From NCBI GenBank assembly GCA_039191215.1, contig JBCCXT010000013.1:5826-69825 (forward strand): a DNA stretch of 64,000 nt. The letters run 5' to 3'. Each line of letters starts with the position of its first letter. Position 1 is the stretch's first letter. Under the pieces are notes generated by a model. The model was not told the origin of the DNA. It saw only the letters and a list, made by a program, of their open reading frames with translations, and ran no database searches. Source of the DNA: HKCCE3408 sp039191215. GTDB lineage: Bacteria > Pseudomonadota > Alphaproteobacteria > Rhodobacterales > Rhodobacteraceae. Positions 37,166-46,212 of the stretch are shown here, one piece after another. The translations under genes were made by a program, and so were the position numbers.

Positions 37166-38518
37166 CTAATCGGTGACTTCTTGGTCTTTAAGCCATCGCT
37201 CAAGCCAATGAATGTCGTAATTGCCACGCTGGATTTCCTCCTGCGCGAGAATCGCGTGAAACAGCGGAACGGTTGTATCGATACCGTCCACAATCAGCTC
37301 ACCCAAGGCCCTGTTCAGGCGCGCAAGCGCTGACGGCCTGTCTGGGCCATGCACGATCAGTTTGGCGATTAAGCTGTCGTAATAGGGCGGGATGCGGTAG
37401 CCGTCGTAAAGCGCGCTATCCATGCGCACACCCAGGCCGCCTGGCGCATGATACTGCGTGATGGTGCCGGGTGAGGGCGAAAAGCTGGGCAGTTTTTCGG
37501 CGTTGATGCGGACCTCGATCGCGTGCCCGTTTACCTGCAATGCCTCTTGCGCCAGCGCCATGGGCTGGCCCGCGGCCACGCGGATCTGCTCGGCTACAAG
37601 ATCGACACCAAAAACCGCTTCTGTGACGGGGTGTTCGACCTGAAGCCGAGTGTTCATCTCGATGAAGTAGAACTCACCGTCTTCGTATAAGAACTCAATC
37701 GTGCCCGCGCCCTCATATCCCAGATCTGCAACCGCTTTGGCACATGTGGCGCCGATGCGCGCGCGCGTCTGTGGGTCAATCGACGGGCCCGGCGCTTCTT
37801 CGAGCACTTTTTGATGCCGGCGCTGCAACGAACAGTCCCGCTCGCCCAGATGCACCGCGCGGCCCTTGCCGTCGCCAAAGACCTGCACTTCGATATGGCG
37901 CGGGCGGCCGAGGAACTTCTCGATATAGACCTCATCATTGCCAAACGCGGCTTTGGCTTCGGCCCGCGCGGTCTGGAACGCGGTTTCGAGATCAGCCTCG
38001 GTCTGGGCCAATTTCATGCCGCGCCCGCCGCCACCGGCGGTTGCCTTGACGATCACCGGATAGCCGATCTGTGTCGCGACATCGCGGGCCTGGGCCAGAT
38101 CGGGCACGCCGCCATCTGATCCCGGCACCACCGGCACGCCAAGCTTTTTCATCGTATCCTTGGCGGTGATCTTGTCGCCCATGACGCGGATATGGGCCGC
38201 AGTGGGGCCGATGAATTTGATCCCGTGGTCTTCAACGATCTGCACGAAACTCGCATTCTCGCTGAGAAACCCATAGCCCGGATGGATTGCGTCCGCGCCA
38301 GTGATCTCACAAGCCGAGATGATCGAGGGGATATGCAGATAGCTTTGCCCGCCCTGGGGCGGCCCGATACAGATCGACTCGTCAGCCATGCGCACATGCA
38401 TCGCGTCCACATCGGCCGTCGAATGCACAGCCACGCTGGCCACGCCCATCTCTCGCGCGGCCCGCACCACGCGGAGCGCGATCTCTCCGCGATTGGCGAT
38501 TAAGATCTTCGAAAACAT
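37166..38518 (-). CDS. accC: Acetyl-CoA carboxylase biotin carboxylase subunit
   Basis: ATP-dependent carboxylation of biotin on AccB, the first committed step of fatty acid synthesis, 450 aa. It starts MFSKILIANRGEIALRVVRA. The ATP-grasp glycine loop is KATAGGGGRGMKL, and the active-site region FIEMNTRLQVEHPVTE is intact. It directly abuts accB, which is upstream on the same strand, the usual accBC operon. Confidence 0.98.
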   Translation of the reverse strand: MFSKILIANRGEIALRVVRAAREMGVASVAVHSTADVDAMHVRMADESICIGPPQGGQSYLHIPSIISACEITGADAIHPGYGFLSENASFVQIVEDHGIKFIGPTAAHIRVMGDKITAKDTMKKLGVPVVPGSDGGVPDLAQARDVATQIGYPVIVKATAGGGGRGMKLAQTEADLETAFQTARAEAKAAFGNDEVYIEKFLGRPRHIEVQVFGDGKGRAVHLGERDCSLQRRHQKVLEEAPGPSIDPQTRARIGATCAKAVADLGYEGAGTIEFLYEDGEFYFIEMNTRLQVEHPVTEAVFGVDLVAEQIRVAAGQPMALAQEALQVNGHAIEVRINAEKLPSFSPSPGTITQYHAPGGLGVRMDSALYDGYRIPPYYDSLIAKLIVHGPDRPSALARLNRALGELIVDGIDTTVPLFHAILAQEEIQRGNYDIHWLERWLKDQEVTD

Positions 38519-39025
38519 CTATTCGATGACCATCAAAGGCTCGCCATATTCAACCGGCGCGCCGTCATCGACCAGGATGCGTTTGACCACACCGGCCCGT
38601 GGGCTGGGGATCTGGTTCATTGTCTTCATCGCCTCGACGATGAGCAGGGTTTGCCCCTCCGAGACCTGGTCGCCGACCGAGACGAAGGCCGGCGTCCCCG
38701 GCTCCGCTTGCAGGTAGATTGTGCCGACCATCGGCGAGGTCACGGCATTGGGATCATCGGACGGGTTCGGTGCAGGCGCCGGCTTAGCAACGGCCGGTCC
38801 GGGATCAACAACCGCAGTCGGTGCGGCGGCGGGTGCGGGCGCCGGATTGGCCACAGGCAAGATCGGTTGTTGGACGGGCGGTGCTGCGCGGCTTACACGC
38901 ACATTTAGGCTGTCAGATTCGCCGTAGTCGCGTTTGACCTGCAGTTCCGTGAGATCGTTTTCGCGCAAAAGCTCTGCCAAGGCGCGGATGAAGGCGACGT
39001 CACTGTCCTGCGGCTTTTGCGTCAT
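38519..39025 (-). CDS. accB: Acetyl-CoA carboxylase biotin carboxyl carrier protein
   Basis: Carries biotin between the carboxylase and transferase, 168 aa. The N-terminal part (DVAFIRALAELLRENDLTEL) and the Ala/Pro-rich linker are typical. The biotinyl domain is at residues 90-168 with the target Lys in EAMKTMNQI. It is the first gene of accBC. An aroQ gene often precedes accB in related bacteria and is not seen here. Confidence 0.96.
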   Translation of the reverse strand: MTQKPQDSDVAFIRALAELLRENDLTELQVKRDYGESDSLNVRVSRAAPPVQQPILPVANPAPAPAAAPTAVVDPGPAVAKPAPAPNPSDDPNAVTSPMVGTIYLQAEPGTPAFVSVGDQVSEGQTLLIVEAMKTMNQIPSPRAGVVKRILVDDGAPVEYGEPLMVIE

Positions 39026-39417
39026 CTGGCCCTGCTCTCCCTACGCGACCTTTGTAATCTGCGCGCTTATACGCAAGCTGTCTCGGCGTGAAAAGCGCCC
39101 ATTCCGCGCCGAAACGCAGCTACCATCGCATATTGATTGGGCAGATGGCCATGTGCGCGAAATAATCTGCCTGGTCAAAAATCTCGGTGCCGGCTTGAGC
39201 CAAAATGCGCCGACGGAATATCGGCCGTCGAATCACAAGAGTACCCACAAGCCTGCGCGCGACCCCGTGCCGACAAAGTGATATTTGCGAGCGGCAGGAA
39301 CGCCTTGTCGCCGCAACCGCAGCTGCGGCGGTTGCGATGCGGATGCGGGCATCCATCAGGCGCTGAATTCGTGATAGGCTTGGGCATCTTCCCTTGATCC
39401 ATTTGAGGACCCAAGCC
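39026..39417. other. Intergenic region between accB and a methyltransferase
   Basis: A 392-bp stretch between divergent genes with no ORF I can support. It should hold the accBC promoter and that of the methyltransferase. It contains a perfect 9-bp inverted repeat, CGCAACCGC at 39312-39320 and GCGGTTGCG at 39328-39336, with a 7-base loop. This could be an mRNA leader hairpin or a regulator site. No T-run follows. Confidence 0.5.
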
Positions 39418-40251
39418 ATGGCAAACGTTGAAGAGGTGGTCGCAGAACATTACACAACTGGTCTGCTCACCGAGCGGGTGAAGGATGCGCTTAGGGCCAT
39501 CGGCGTTGATCCGGCAACCGCAACAGCAAGCGATCTTAAAGCGGGCGATGAGTTTCATACCGGCGGGTTGCAAGCCTCCGACCATCTGTTCGATCGCCTG
39601 ACAATCAATGCCGACATGTCGGTCCTCGATGTGGGTTGTGGGATCGGCGGCACATCGCGGCTGATCGCGGACCGGTTTGGCGCTCGTGTCACGGGGATAG
39701 ATCTGACACCGGAATTTGTTGAAACCGCCGTCGCTCTGACCGAGATGGTGCGACTGGGGCATCTGGCGCAGTTCCGCCAGGGCTCTGCGCTGTCGATGCC
39801 GGTGCCAAGCGGGTCCTTTGATCTGGCCGTCTTGATGCATGTGGGCATGAATATCGGTGACAAGGTCGCACTTTTGTCCGAGATCTCACGCTGCCTGAAA
39901 CCCGGCGCGACATTTGCGCTTTTTGACGTCATGCGTGGCGTCGATCCCGAACCCTTGGCCTTCCCGCTGCCCTGGTCAAGCATGGCGGAGACGTCGTTTG
40001 TCGACCCGCCGTCGCTTTACAAGCTCGCCGCCCAAGCCGCCGATCTAGTCCTGACCCACGAAGAAGACCGCAGCGCATTCGCCAAAGAGTTCTTTGCCAA
40101 AGCATTGGCGAAAGCCGCCGAGGGGCCGCAGCCTTTGGGCATACACCTGATGATGGGAGAAACTGCGCCGTTGAAGTTTGAAAACTACGTCGCCAATCTC
40201 GACGCCGGGCGGATTGCTCCGGTTGAGATGATCTTTCGCAAGGAAGGCTAA
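39418..40251 (+). CDS. Class I SAM-dependent methyltransferase
   Basis: Protein of 277 aa. The SAM-binding motif I is SVLDVGCGIGGTSRLIADRF, followed by the acidic VTGIDLTPEF and the later FDLAVLMHVGMNIGD, as in small-molecule (UbiE/sarcosine-type) methyltransferases. The start at 39418 has a GAGGACC-type site; the longer frame to 39394 lacks one. The substrate is unknown. The stop overlaps the end of the minus-strand ORF at 40248. Confidence 0.87.
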   Translation: MANVEEVVAEHYTTGLLTERVKDALRAIGVDPATATASDLKAGDEFHTGGLQASDHLFDRLTINADMSVLDVGCGIGGTSRLIADRFGARVTGIDLTPEFVETAVALTEMVRLGHLAQFRQGSALSMPVPSGSFDLAVLMHVGMNIGDKVALLSEISRCLKPGATFALFDVMRGVDPEPLAFPLPWSSMAETSFVDPPSLYKLAAQAADLVLTHEEDRSAFAKEFFAKALAKAAEGPQPLGIHLMMGETAPLKFENYVANLDAGRIAPVEMIFRKEG

Positions 40252-40427
40252 GTAATCACCCCATCGGTCTTTGACGCGATCGACCCTAAACGCGTCTGGG
40301 CTTCGATACCTGCCCGGTCCATAACTGCGCCAACAAGTAGGCGCTTGCCGCTGAGCGTGGTGGTTTCGTATTTGCCGGGCCAAATGGACCGCAGGTCCAG
40401 GTAATCCGACCGCCAAAAAAGCGGCAC
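40248..40427 (-). CDS. 59-codon ORF, probably the detached C-terminal part of the upstream gene
   Basis: Reads from a possible GTG as PLFWRSDYLDLRSIWPGKYE with a later LLVGAVMDRAGIEAQTR and ASKTDGVIT. It is in the same frame as the gene at 40431-40784 and separated from it only by the TGA stop and one codon. About 70 percent of codons end in G or C, as in neighbouring genes. Either it is a separate small gene started at GTG, or the TGA is a nonsense mutation in a protein of about 177 aa. Confidence 0.5.
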   Translation of the reverse strand: MPLFWRSDYLDLRSIWPGKYETTTLSGKRLLVGAVMDRAGIEAQTRLGSIASKTDGVIT

Positions 40428-40430
40428 AGA

Positions 40431-40784
40431 TCAGTCGACTAGCGAGATTGGATCGACAACGAGGATCGCGTCCATGCCGATCTCTCGGCCAAGATGTGAC
40501 AGGCATCCCGGGCTGACGGCATAAAGTACGTCCGCGCCAAACTCGGCCACGCGCCGCTCAACCAGGGGCAGGGTGGCGATGCGGCCCGTCTCGAACGTGT
40601 CGGGATTGTCCGATACGATTCTAGGCCAGCCCATCCCGTCAATGCACAGACCTTCCACCCGATGGATGGCCTGCGCCAGGTCGTAGCCTTCGAGGTGAAA
40701 AACCGTCGCCTGCGATCGATCTTGGGCAGTGGCGGGCAGTGCTGCACTGATCAGCAGGAACGGCAGGGTGGCATTGAGTTTCAT
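40431..40784 (-). CDS. Small periplasmic protein coupled to rutR, possibly truncated
   Basis: Unrecognised protein of 117 aa with a signal peptide (MKLNATLPFLLISAALPATA) and a compact mixed alpha/beta domain containing two Cys (VEGLCIDGMGW, VSPGCLSHLG). It overlaps the rutR stop by 4 bp (ATGA), so it is translated after the regulator. Its frame continues open for 59 codons past the TGA at 40431-40433, which suggests that the present C-terminus may be premature. Confidence 0.65.
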   Translation of the reverse strand: MKLNATLPFLLISAALPATAQDRSQATVFHLEGYDLAQAIHRVEGLCIDGMGWPRIVSDNPDTFETGRIATLPLVERRVAEFGADVLYAVSPGCLSHLGREIGMDAILVVDPISLVD

Positions 40785-41395
40785 GGCGTCAGCATCCGGC
40801 GAAAGAGCGTTTCAAGATGGTCAGCGGCCTCCTGAAACGGATCACGACCCGGTCCCAAAACGGCGCGCACCTGGATGTCGAAATCAGCATAATGCTGGGT
40901 CAGAGACCAGATCGAAAAGATCAGATGGTGCGGATCGACCGGCGCGATCCGGCCAGAAGCGGCCCACCCGGCAATCACCTTCGCCTTTTCATCGACCAGA
41001 GCTTTGAGATCACTTGACAAACCATCGCCGATCCGTGGCGCACCATCGAGGATCTCATGGGCGAAAAGCCGGCTCTGACGCGGCATCTCGGCCGACATTT
41101 GCAATTTGCGCGCGACATAGCGCAGGATTTCCTCAACGGGATCGCCGCCCTCTGCATCAAGTTCTTGCAAGGGGGCAAGCCAGACCGCAAGCAGAGATCC
41201 CATCAGTTTTTCGAACACCGCTTCTTTCGACGGGAAATAATACAGCAGGTTCGGCTTCGACATGCCGGCCTCAGCGGCGATTTTATCGATCGTCGCTGCA
41301 GCAAAGCCCTTTTGCGAGAAAACATCCAAAGCGGCTTCGAGAATGGCGTCGTGATTTTTGCGCTGAATGCGAGTGCGCGGCTCTAAAATACTCAT
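40781..41395 (-). CDS. rutR: TetR-family regulator, RutR type (pyrimidine-responsive)
   Basis: DNA-binding regulator of 204 aa. The N-terminal helix-turn-helix reads AILEAALDVFSQKGFAAATI and MSKPNLLYYFPSKEAVFEKL. The C-terminal YcdC/RutR-like domain follows. In E. coli, RutR responds to uracil and represses pyrimidine degradation genes. The assignment rests on the family features plus a perfect RutR-consensus palindrome in the divergent intergenic region and the catabolic genes beyond it. The ATG at 41395 is chosen over the frame opening at 41596, which would cross the operator. Confidence 0.88.
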   Translation of the reverse strand: MSILEPRTRIQRKNHDAILEAALDVFSQKGFAAATIDKIAAEAGMSKPNLLYYFPSKEAVFEKLMGSLLAVWLAPLQELDAEGGDPVEEILRYVARKLQMSAEMPRQSRLFAHEILDGAPRIGDGLSSDLKALVDEKAKVIAGWAASGRIAPVDPHHLIFSIWSLTQHYADFDIQVRAVLGPGRDPFQEAADHLETLFRRMLTP

Positions 41396-41546
41396 GACGT
41401 GACCATGGCACCCTTTCCCCTCGGCTCGCAAGGCCATGCCGCTTTTCGCAGCGCCAATGCCCGATTTCGCATCATTTGCCTTGCGCATCAGCGCGCGCTT
41501 GAGTTCAATTCGTTGACCGGCCAGCGGCGGCGGCGTAGCCTTATTC

Positions 41547-41562
41547 TTGACCAGTTGGTCAA
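41547..41562. promoter_or_regulatory. RutR operator
   Basis: TTGACCAGTTGGTCAA is a perfect 7-bp inverted repeat with a 2-bp centre and matches the E. coli RutR consensus TTGACCANNTGGTCAA exactly. It lies 27 bp before the transaminase ATG, where binding would block the promoter or early transcription, and 151 bp from the rutR start. Confidence 0.85.
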
Positions 41563-41589
41563 TGCTAGCCAGCCAAGGGGAGGCATGCA

Positions 41590-42921
41590 ATGGCACTCGA
41601 CCGATCGACTACGATCCCAAACGACCTCAGCGCGTTTTGGATGCCATTCACGGCCAACCGGCAGTTCAAAAAAGCGCCCCGGATGCTCGTCTCAGCGGAC
41701 CGGATGCACTACAAAACCGCCGATGGGCGCGAGGTTTTGGACGGGGCGGCGGGTCTTTGGTGCTGCAATGCGGGCCATAACCGGCCCAAGATTGTCGCGG
41801 CCATCCAAAACCAGGCCGCAGAGCTTGATTACGCGCCGGCGTTCCAGATGGGCCATCCCAAAGCGTTTGAGCTGGCCAACAAGGTCCGCGACATGGCGCC
41901 GGAGCCGTTTGAGCATGTGTTTTTCACCAATTCCGGGTCGGAAGCGGTTGAAAGTGCGCTGAAAATTGCCATCGCCTATCAGCGCGCCATTGGCCAGGGG
42001 GCACGCACGCGTCTGATCGGGCGGGAACGCGGCTATCACGGCGTCAATTTCGGCGGCATCTCGGTCGGTGGTATCGTCAATAACCGCAAGGTCTTTGGCA
42101 CGCTGCTGAATGGGGTCGACCATCTGCCCCATACCCATCAGCCCGATCTGAACGCCTATTCCAAGGGCCAGCCGGAGCACGGCGCCGATCTCGCTGATGA
42201 GTTGGAGCGGATCGCGGCACTTCATGGGGCAGAAACGATCGCGGCTTGCATCGTGGAGCCCGTGGCAGGCTCTACCGGCGTTTTGATCCCGCCCAAGGGC
42301 TATCTGCAACGGCTGCGCGATATCTGCACCAAACACGGCATTTTGCTGATCTTCGATGAGGTGATCACCGGGTTCGGACGCCTCGGCGCGCCGTTTGCTG
42401 CCGATTACTTCGACGTCATGCCGGACCTGATCACCTGTGCAAAAGGCCTAACCAACGGTGCGGTGCCCATGGGCGCGGTTCTGGCCACGAAAGATGTGCA
42501 TGACGCGTTCATGCAAGGCCCCGAACATCTGATCGAGTTGTTCCATGGCTATACCTATTCCGGCTCTCCGCTGGCATCGGCGGCAGGGCTTGCGACGCTT
42601 GAGACCTACCGCGAAGAGGGCCTTTTTGAGCGCTGCGCGGAAATGGCGCCTTATTGGCAGGACGCGCTGCATTCGCTCAAAGATGCGCGCCATGTCATTG
42701 ATGTTCGCAATCTGGGCCTCATTGGCGGCATTGAGCTGGAACCGATGCCGGGTGAGCCGACCAAGCGCGCCTTCACCGCCTTCCTTGAGGCCTATGAGAA
42801 AGGTGTCATGATCCGCACGACGGGTGATATCATCGCCATGTCACCGCCACTGATCATCGAAAAACCCCATATCGATCAGCTTATTGGCACACTGCATGAC
42901 GTGCTGAAGGGGCTTGATTGA
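41590..42921 (+). CDS. Class III aminotransferase, probable beta-alanine (omega-amino acid) transaminase
   Basis: PLP enzyme of 443 aa. It has the omega-amino acid:pyruvate transaminase signature near the start (FWMPFTANRQFK), FFTNSGSEAVESALKIA, RERGYHGVNFGGISVGGIV, LLIFDEVITGFGR and the PLP-lysine block TCAKGLTNGAVPMG. In the reductive pyrimidine pathway it would remove the amino group of beta-alanine or 3-aminoisobutyrate (PydD role). A strong AAGGGGAGG site precedes the ATG. It is the first gene behind the RutR operator. Confidence 0.9.
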   Translation: MALDRSTTIPNDLSAFWMPFTANRQFKKAPRMLVSADRMHYKTADGREVLDGAAGLWCCNAGHNRPKIVAAIQNQAAELDYAPAFQMGHPKAFELANKVRDMAPEPFEHVFFTNSGSEAVESALKIAIAYQRAIGQGARTRLIGRERGYHGVNFGGISVGGIVNNRKVFGTLLNGVDHLPHTHQPDLNAYSKGQPEHGADLADELERIAALHGAETIAACIVEPVAGSTGVLIPPKGYLQRLRDICTKHGILLIFDEVITGFGRLGAPFAADYFDVMPDLITCAKGLTNGAVPMGAVLATKDVHDAFMQGPEHLIELFHGYTYSGSPLASAAGLATLETYREEGLFERCAEMAPYWQDALHSLKDARHVIDVRNLGLIGGIELEPMPGEPTKRAFTAFLEAYEKGVMIRTTGDIIAMSPPLIIEKPHIDQLIGTLHDVLKGLD

Positions 42922-43202
42922 TGGCCACTGCCAAGGCGCAAATGCTGGTCGATGATGACCGCGTGCGGGTGACGCGGTTCGATTTCGCGCCGCAGGATGA
43001 GACCGGCTGGCACGTGCACGGGATGGATTATCTGATCACCGCACTGACTGATTGCCAAATGCGGCTGGAAGAGCCTGGCGGTGCGTCGCGCGATGTTCTG
43101 ATCCCCGCGGGCACGGTCTATCGCCGGGATGCCGGCGTGGAACACAATGTCATCAATGGCGGCGCCGCGCCGATGGCGTTCATTGAAACCGAATTGAAGT
43201 AG
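42921..43202 (+). CDS. Small cupin-domain protein
   Basis: Protein of 93 aa with one cupin barrel. The metal-binding His are in GWHVHGMDYLITAL and RDAGVEHNVINGG. The start overlaps the transaminase stop by one base. Cupins of this kind are common in pyrimidine and hydantoin catabolic operons, but their task is not established. It may be a small-molecule-binding helper or an isomerase. Confidence 0.85.
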   Translation: MATAKAQMLVDDDRVRVTRFDFAPQDETGWHVHGMDYLITALTDCQMRLEEPGGASRDVLIPAGTVYRRDAGVEHNVINGGAAPMAFIETELK

Positions 43203-43209
43203 AGACAGC

Positions 43210-44460
43210 ATGGCAGCACCGGGTGAGAACCTCAGGATCGACGGGGAGCGTTTGTGGGATACGCTCATGGAGATGGCCAAGATCGGCCCAGGTGTCGCAG
43301 GCGGCAATAACCGCCAGACGCTGACCGATGCGGATGCCGAGGGACGGGCGCTGTTTCAATCCTGGTGCGAAGCAGCCGGGATGAGCATGGGCGTCGATCA
43401 AATGGGCACGATGTTTGCCCGGCGCGAAGGAACGGACCCCGACGCGCTGCCGGTTTATGTCGGATCGCATCTCGATACCCAGCCCACGGGTGGGAAATAC
43501 GATGGCGTGCTGGGCGTCCTTGGCGGATTGGAGATCATCCGTACGCTCAATGATCTGGGCATCAAAACCAAGCACCCGATTGTGGTGACCAACTGGACCA
43601 ACGAAGAAGGCACGCGCTTTGCACCGGCCATGCTGGCCTCCGGCGTTTTTGCCGGGCGCCATACGCTCGATTGGGCCTATGACCGCGTCGATGCGGAGGG
43701 CAAGACCTTCGGCGATGAGATCAAGCGCATCGGTTGGGTCGGCGACGAGGCGGTCGGCGCGCGCAAGATGCACGCCTTTTTTGAGCTGCATATCGAACAG
43801 GGCCCCATCCTAGAGGCCGAAGGCCGCGATATCGGCGTGGTCACCCATGGCCAGGGCTTGCGCTGGATCGAATGCACCATCACCGGTAAGGAAAGCCATA
43901 CCGGCTCCACGCCGATGCATATGCGCAAGAATGCCGGCCGTGGCCTGGCGCTGGTGACCGAGCTTGTGCACGAAATTGCGATGAAAAATCAGCCCAATGC
44001 GGTGGGTGCCATCGGTCATGTGGATGTCTATCCGAACTCGCGCAATATCATCCCCGGCAAGGTCGTCTTCACCGTCGATATGCGCACGCATCTGCTCGAT
44101 AAACTCAACGCGATGTATGCTGAATTGATGGAACGTGCCCCGAAGATTTGCGCTGAAATCGGCGTGACATTCGAGGCTGAGATTGTCGGTCAGTTTGACC
44201 CGCCCGCCTTCGATGAGGCCTGCGTTGGCGCCATCCGCGACGCGGCCGAACGGTTGGGCTACAGCCATATGGATATCGTCTCAGGCGCGGGCCATGACGC
44301 TTGCTGGATCAATGATGTGGCCCCCACCGCCATGGTCATGTGCCCCTGCGTTGACGGTCTTAGCCACAATGAGGCCGAAGAGATTAGCCCCGAATGGGCC
44401 CGTGCCGGTACCGATGTGCTCTTTCATGCGGTCGTCGAAACAGCGGAGATCGTTGAATGA
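43210..44460 (+). CDS. N-carbamoyl-beta-alanine amidohydrolase (M20-type Zn carbamoylase)
   Basis: Hydrolyses N-carbamoyl-beta-alanine to beta-alanine, CO2 and ammonia, the PydC role, 416 aa. Metal-site motifs are VGSHLDTQPTGGKYDGVLG and TNWTNEEGTRFAPAM. GKESHTGSTPMHMRKNAGRG is the dimer and substrate region, and AGHDACWIN lies near the end. Related enzymes act on allantoate or N-carbamoyl amino acids. The neighbouring dihydropyrimidinase and RutR site favour the pyrimidine role. Confidence 0.92.
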   Translation: MAAPGENLRIDGERLWDTLMEMAKIGPGVAGGNNRQTLTDADAEGRALFQSWCEAAGMSMGVDQMGTMFARREGTDPDALPVYVGSHLDTQPTGGKYDGVLGVLGGLEIIRTLNDLGIKTKHPIVVTNWTNEEGTRFAPAMLASGVFAGRHTLDWAYDRVDAEGKTFGDEIKRIGWVGDEAVGARKMHAFFELHIEQGPILEAEGRDIGVVTHGQGLRWIECTITGKESHTGSTPMHMRKNAGRGLALVTELVHEIAMKNQPNAVGAIGHVDVYPNSRNIIPGKVVFTVDMRTHLLDKLNAMYAELMERAPKICAEIGVTFEAEIVGQFDPPAFDEACVGAIRDAAERLGYSHMDIVSGAGHDACWINDVAPTAMVMCPCVDGLSHNEAEEISPEWARAGTDVLFHAVVETAEIVE

Positions 44461-44738
44461 ACATCGCTTGGAAAGCCCTTGGAATGGCGGCCGTAATCCC
44501 GCTTTCAGCATGTGTTCCAACAACGCCGGAAGGTGAGACAGCCTTGCTGAGCGAGGAAGTTCGCGCGGTCGTGCGTCCGGGGCAAGATATCAGCTCGGTC
44601 CGGGTGCAAACGGATGGCTGCTATTGGTGGCTCTATGAGGGTGTGGTCGAGGACACGTACATCCCGCTGGAAACACGCGACGGCCGCATGATCTGCACCC
44701 GCGGCGCGGGCATTAACATTTCGGAGTTTGACGGGTGA
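44457..44738 (+). CDS. Small lipoprotein in the pyrimidine cluster
   Basis: Protein of 93 aa with a lipoprotein signal (MNIAWKALGMAAVIPLSAC; lipobox LSAC, Cys at residue 19). The mature part of about 75 residues contains two more Cys (DGCYWWLYEG, RMICTRGAGI). The start overlaps the amidohydrolase stop by 4 bp (ATGA). No known domain. It sits between two enzymes of one pathway. Confidence 0.8.
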   Translation: MNIAWKALGMAAVIPLSACVPTTPEGETALLSEEVRAVVRPGQDISSVRVQTDGCYWWLYEGVVEDTYIPLETRDGRMICTRGAGINISEFDG

Positions 44739-44750
44739 GGGGAAACTGAC

Positions 44751-46211
44751 ATGAGCAAGGTGATCAAAGGCGGCACGGTTGTGACCGCTGACCGGCAATT
44801 CAAAGCCGATATCCTGGTCGAAGGTGAGACCATCGCTGAGATCGGTGAGAACCTCTCGGGCGACGAGGTGATCGACGCATCTGAGGCTTATGTCATCCCC
44901 GGCGGGATCGACCCGCATACCCATCTGGAAATGCCCTTCATGGGCACCACCGCGGCTGAGACCTTCGAAAGTGGCACCTGGGCGGCAGCTGCCGGTGGCA
45001 CCACGATGCTGGTCGATTTTTGCCTGCCGGGCGAGGATGGCTCGATCAAGAACGCGATCAATGAATGGCACCGCAAATCGGCGCCGCAGATTACTTCTGA
45101 CATCGGCTATCACATGGCCATCACCGGCTGGAACGAGGCGATATTCACGGAGATGAAAGACGCCGTTGAGATGGGCGTGAATTCGTTCAAACACTTCATG
45201 GCATATAAAGGCGCGCTGATGGTCGAGGATGACGAGATGTTCGCCTCCTTCGCGCGCTGCAAAGAATTGGGCGCCTTGCCGATGGTCCATGCCGAAAACG
45301 GCGATGTGGTGGATCTGCTGCAGAAAAAGATGATCGAGATGGGGATCACCGGGCCTGAGGGCCATGCCTTGTCGCGCCCGCCCGAGGTCGAGGGTGAGGC
45401 CGCCAACCGCGCCATCATGATCGCCGATGCCGTGGGCACGCCGCTCTACATCGTGCATGTCAGCTGCGAGCAGGCTCATGAAGCCATCCGCCGCGCGCGC
45501 CAGAAGGGGATGCGGGTCTATGGCGAGCCGCTGGCGCAATTCCTGACGCTGGATGATTCCGAGTATCTCTCAAAGGATTGGCTGCATGCCGCGCAGCGGG
45601 TCATGAGCCCGCCATTCCGTTCCAAAGCGCATCAAGACGGGCTGTGGAACGGGCTTGCCGCCGGATCCTTGCAGGTTGTGGCGACCGATCATGCCGCGTT
45701 CGATTCTGAACAAAAGAAGATGGGTGTCGAGGATTTTCGTTTCATCCCCAACGGCACGGGCGGGCTGGAAGAACGGCTCGCCGTTATGTGGACTTTTGGG
45801 GTCGAGACGGGGCGGCTGACGCCGGAGGAATTTGTCGCCGTTACCTCCACCAATATCGCCAAGATATTGAATATATACCCAAAAAAAGGCGCTCTGGTGC
45901 CGGGCGCCGATGCCGATGTGGTCGTCTGGGACCCCAAACAGTCAAAGACGCTAAGTGCGGCGACCCAGAAATCGGTGCTCGATTACAGCGTCTGGGAAGG
46001 CATGGAGGTGAGCGCCCAGGCCCGGTTCACGCTGAGCCGAGGCGACGTGATTTGGGCCTGGGGTCAGAACAGCCAGCCGCAACCGGGCCGCGGAAAATTC
46101 GTGCCGCGCCCAGCCTTCAGTTCTGCGGCAAAAGCATTCAGCCAATGGAAGGACCTCAACTCGCCGCGCAAGGTCGAACGCGACCCGATGAACATCCCGG
46201 CGGGGATATAA
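44751..46211 (+). CDS. Dihydropyrimidinase (D-hydantoinase)
   Basis: Zinc amidohydrolase that opens dihydrouracil and dihydrothymine rings (PydB role), 486 aa. Metal ligands are in GGIDPHTHLEMPFMGT. The carbamylated Lys is in FKHFMAYKGALM. HAENGDVV, YIVHVSCEQAHEA and ATDHAAFDSEQK complete the site. The C-terminal GAVEVSAQ-type loop appears as YSVWEGMEVSAQARFTLSRG. It feeds N-carbamoyl-beta-alanine to the upstream amidohydrolase. Confidence 0.95.
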   Translation: MSKVIKGGTVVTADRQFKADILVEGETIAEIGENLSGDEVIDASEAYVIPGGIDPHTHLEMPFMGTTAAETFESGTWAAAAGGTTMLVDFCLPGEDGSIKNAINEWHRKSAPQITSDIGYHMAITGWNEAIFTEMKDAVEMGVNSFKHFMAYKGALMVEDDEMFASFARCKELGALPMVHAENGDVVDLLQKKMIEMGITGPEGHALSRPPEVEGEAANRAIMIADAVGTPLYIVHVSCEQAHEAIRRARQKGMRVYGEPLAQFLTLDDSEYLSKDWLHAAQRVMSPPFRSKAHQDGLWNGLAAGSLQVVATDHAAFDSEQKKMGVEDFRFIPNGTGGLEERLAVMWTFGVETGRLTPEEFVAVTSTNIAKILNIYPKKGALVPGADADVVVWDPKQSKTLSAATQKSVLDYSVWEGMEVSAQARFTLSRGDVIWAWGQNSQPQPGRGKFVPRPAFSSAAKAFSQWKDLNSPRKVERDPMNIPAGI

Positions 46212-46212
46212 C

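Noticed and set aside
40431..40433. TGA read as selenocysteine
   Set aside because: No SECIS-like hairpin was evident after the stop, and the protein is not a known selenoprotein. A nonsense mutation or a separate ORF is simpler.
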